From contig OX344757.2 of assembly GCA_947034885.2 (NCBI GenBank), positions 24,112,001 through 24,176,000 on the forward strand: 64,000 nt of DNA, given 5' to 3'. Position numbers and translations under genes: made by a program. The notes under the pieces were generated by a model. That model was given only the letters and a program-made list of their open reading frames with translations, made no database searches and was not told where the DNA came from. This document shows, in pieces, positions 61,045 to 64,000 of this stretch (position 1 is the first letter of the stretch; every line of letters starts with the position of its first letter). This DNA is from Thuidium tamariscinum (lineage: Eukaryota; Streptophyta; Bryopsida; Hypnales; Thuidiaceae).

Positions 61045-61660
61045 GGTTTAACTCCAAAATTTTGAAGTTAAGTAAAACCTAACCAAGTTGTTATTTTTAG
61101 TAGATTATATTTTTGGAAATTTTTTTTTAAGTCTAGTTTCAATGTCAAAAATCCAATTTGGAAAATGAATGATGGTGATTTTTTTATTCAAGATTTTGTG
61201 CAAGGGTGCTGAGAGCTCTCGAAAACGAGTCTCAAATATACTAGATCTTAGAGAAAAAAATCATATTTGAAAAAATTCATTTATAAAAATTGTAGAGTAG
61301 ATTTAGAAAAGCCATAAATTGATTGGAGTTATGTATGTTAGTCTTTTTAACCGCATATTTTTTTGGTCACCAACTTTTTATATTTGACTTGCAAAAAGAG
61401 GGTACAAGCAAGACTTCACATCACTTTTGCAGGTTTAACACCTTTGTGGTCAAACATTACAATCTTTCATTCCATAAGTGATGTTGCTGTCTTTTTTTTC
61501 CTATGCAATCTCTAACATGTCTAGTTTGAATTTGTACAATTACAATTTTTAAAAATTGATACAACTTATCAAAATATTGGCATTTTGTTCAACTTAGAGT
61601 AAATTCCAAGAAGCTCAAAATAGACCTTGAGCTTGTAGGGGTTAAAGTGTTGTTGATTGA
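61045..61660. repeat. Dispersed repeat, copy 2 (first copy 16110-16740)
   Basis: Same orientation and landmark order as the first copy. Non-coding. Confidence 0.6.
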
Positions 61661-62770
61661 ACTGACACTTTTGTGAGTTTATCAACGATTTTTGCAAGAA
61701 AGCAGCAAGCAGATTTGAATTCATGACTAATGGTCTTCAATCTTATTAAAAAATTACTCCATATGATACCTCAATTCATGCACTGATCCATGAGGTAGAT
61801 GAGAATTTTTATGTGGCTTTGTTTGAATTTAATTCCACATCGTATTCAATTTGGGGAATGGGATTGAATCAAACTGGCAAGCCAAGCAAATCTGCAATTG
61901 AGATGAAAGTTTGTACCAACACCAAATTATAAGCTTAGTTTGTACTGCAGTGGGTGATTTCGGAGCCTCAACAGCTATTAATATTGGAAACGTTGAGATT
62001 AAATATGGATTGGTCTCAGTGGGTGGAAATATTGAACTCAATTACTTATCATTGACTTGTTTGTGGCATGAGCTCCAAATAGAAATTAAAAAAATTTGGA
62101 TTTGGACTTTTGGAATAATTTACTTGCAATTCAAAGGGTTGACTCTTATTAAGATGGGAAGCAACAAATGAAACAAAGAATGGTTCTCCCTTTCCATCTT
62201 CAAACGTTCAAAACACACATAGTCAATAACTTCTCAAATCTGACACTTACAAGTTCTCAACTTCTTTAGGTAATAACATTAACCCATTGTTGTGTTGAGA
62301 GGAGCGCGGTTAGGGAACACACAGGGTGTCTGGTTGCAAATTGTTGAGTATCAACAAAAATGTCTTGTAACTCGAACCTTCGCTTGATTCTTCACTTGAA
62401 TCTTCACTTGTTCTTTCGTTGGCCTATCATGTGTTGGTTCCAAAGGGCCAAGGGTAAGGATGTGTGATAAGAAACAAGTTCTCGGCCGGGTAAAATGGGA
62501 CGATCAAATCACGAGCTGAACTGTTCAAAAGATTGTCTCCTAAACTTTCAAACTCCTGGTGACTAGCTTTAAGAAACAAGTTTTACCATGAGAACAAGCA
62601 AGTCTCAACCATGTGCGTTATTAACCCCACTTCATTGGTCACGACACGAAATGAGGTTAGCGTTGATTTTACCCAAGCCACTTGCAACAACAAAGATTAC
62701 AAAGCCACAAGTCACACACACAAACATACAATTCTCCAAAACTCCTCCAACCGCAACTTCAATTCCCAAG
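61661..62770. other. Stretch without a recognisable gene
   Basis: Mixed composition. ORFs at 61911-62171 and 62588-62815 are short and without motifs. A duplicated CTTGATTCTTCACTTG phrase lies near 62380-62410. Confidence 0.35.
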
Positions 62771-62779
62771 CTGAATTTT

Positions 62780-63260
62780 GAGAGAGTGCCACTGTTGCTT
62801 CACAGATCCAAATGAATTAAATGATAGCTCTTTGAAAAGCTAACATAAATTTCTACTTCTCTTTTAAATTTCAAGTGATTCTAAAACTTTGTCCAACTTC
62901 TATAGCCATCTAAAGTTTCATCCTTAAGAAAAAAAAGGCAACAGACCTTCCTTCACTTCTACACTCACAACTCACTCATATAAGCTCCAAATAAAATGAA
63001 TGATATTTTTTTAAAAAGATAACTCAATTTTCTACACTCCCTCCAAATTTCATTGCAAGCCAAAAAAAATTCCGTTTTCTATGGTCAGTCGAAGTCTCAA
63101 CTCTCCCTCATGAAAGGCAGCAGACCTCCCTCCACTCAAATAAGCACAATTCTCAACTCACAACTCCAAATTAAGCAGGTGAAATCAATTTAGAAACTAC
63201 ACACTATGATACACAAGTCCTCCAATTTTCATTTCAAAATTCTTGAAACTCACAACACAA
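62780..63260. repeat. Tandem repeat of about 180 bp, three degenerate units
   Basis: Units begin near 62800, 62985 and 63165 with CCAAAT-AA-T-A-ATGA. They contain TCTACTTCTC/TCTACACTCCC and TTTCATT/TTTCAAG, and GGCAACAGACC or GGCAGCAGACC before CTCCCT/TTCCT. Non-coding. Confidence 0.45.
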
Positions 63261-63616
63261 TGAATCCTCAAACATTCGGGTTCCTCTTAAACTCACAACG
63301 AGAGAGAAGATGAATAGTCTCCACCTTTCTCTCCACCCTATCTTCACTCTAACCACACAAACAAGTGAGATCAGTCCTTAACTCACTCCCCAAACTCCTC
63401 TAACAATAATTGAGCACTTATTTGGCCCCACAACAATCTTCTTATCTTTATCTTTCAAGGAAATTCACTTTAAGTTCACCTAAAAGGCAAACCATTTCAA
63501 TATTTCCCTCCAACTACTTCACAAACACAAATTTATTATAGAAAATCACTCCAAGAATGGAATGAAGAACTAAAACTCAACATACATCTATTAGAGGTAA
63601 AAAACTAGAGGTTCAA

Positions 63617-63949
63617 TCAAAATATCACTCCATCTGCAAAAACTTGAGGATGACCACGACTCTCTTCGATAGGCCTCACCATTCCATAATACTGCTCATC
63701 GTTTAAACCTTCAAAACATCCTTTAAATGTAATTTCACGGTTGTCGGGCTCAACCCATCCAACCTGCAACAGAATCACCAATGTTTGAACGTCACATTGA
63801 AGATTGTCATACCATCCATTCTCCACACGAGGTTGTTTTGGTGTTTGCAATGGTCCAGCTTTGTCTTCTGGCCGCCTATGTAGCAATGAAGAACTTAGTG
63901 GCAATTGTAGTTGATCCGGCAGTTGCAATAAAAAAAATTCAAATTCACG
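63617..63949 (-). pseudogene. ORF fragment of unknown function, cut by a transposable element
   Basis: Minus-strand open frame of about 110 codons ending at 63617, with RRPEDKAGPLQ, ENGWYDNLQCDVQTL, VGWVEPDNREITFKGCFEG and EEEYYG-like DEQYYGMVRP. It looks coding-like in composition but I do not recognise it. A possible 3' splice site (TTCTGTTGCAG before GTTGGATGGG) lies inside, so the last part may be a terminal exon. On its upstream side it runs into a TTGCAAGAAACAC-family terminus at 63950. Confidence 0.35.
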
Positions 63950-64000
63950 GGATGAATGCAAGAACACTTGTACTATTTTGTGTCACATGGCATGCACTGG
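63950..64000. mobile_element. Terminus of another TTGCAAGAAACAC-family copy, cut by the window end
   Basis: GGATGAATGCAAGAACACTT and the following TGTACTATTTTGTGTCACA match, in reverse complement, the right end of the copy at 58060-58759 almost base for base. Confidence 0.65.

Noticed and set aside
1-64000. tRNA or rRNA genes
   Set aside because: I looked for cloverleaf boxes and conserved rRNA words and found none I could support.

Overview
The window looks like nuclear DNA of a land plant. It is AT-rich, its one clear host gene is split by many short introns, and that gene matches plant kinesin-12 (the PAKRP1/KIN12 group involved in phragmoplast function). The mix of decayed LINEs, fold-back and MITE-like elements and hAT relatives suggests a seed-free plant (bryophyte, lycophyte or fern grade), but I cannot fix the lineage from sequence alone.

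Layout. Positions 65-5119 (+) hold the 3' part of the kinesin-12 gene: twelve exons, 1053 residues, with the ATP-binding P-loop lying upstream of the window. A decayed LINE 3' end follows at about 5440-6275. From about 6.3 to 29.7 kb I see no host gene, only AT-rich DNA with several inverted-repeat elements. One family is marked by TTGCAAGAAACAC termini and AT-rich 4-bp target duplications.

The main discovery is a very large hAT-type DNA transposon at 29686-49565 (19,880 bp). It is bounded by a perfect 13-bp terminal inverted repeat (CAGGGTTGTCATA) and a perfect 8-bp target-site duplication (CCTATCAA), both diagnostic of hAT insertion. It carries its own BED/DUF659/hAT-dimerisation transposase (35816-32218, -), now broken by one frameshift and one in-frame stop. 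It also carries two genes not expected in a hAT element: a coiled-coil plus degenerate RING-type protein (44089-41805, -, also broken) and a protein kinase with the canonical catalytic residues (44698-46925, +). These two are divergently transcribed from a shared promoter. Arrays of one GC-rich motif, around GGGCGCGGAC or GGGCGGGGAC, sit inside both ends in opposite orientation and again next to TATA boxes at the transposase promoter and the divergent cargo promoter. This suggests one protein, most simply the transposase, recognises both the ends and the promoters. The rest of the element is made of a 1.4-kb fold-back structure and long degenerate satellite-like blocks, two of which flank the cargo in opposite orientation.

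Right of the element, 51.0-54.5 kb is GC-richer. It has a tandem-repeat leader, a 108-codon ORF of unknown function, and a frame-broken stretch that may be a LINE C-terminal remnant. From 56.9 to 60.1 kb there is a stack of nested copies of the TTGCAAGAAACAC family. At 63.6-63.95 kb a minus-strand ORF fragment is cut by another copy at the window edge.
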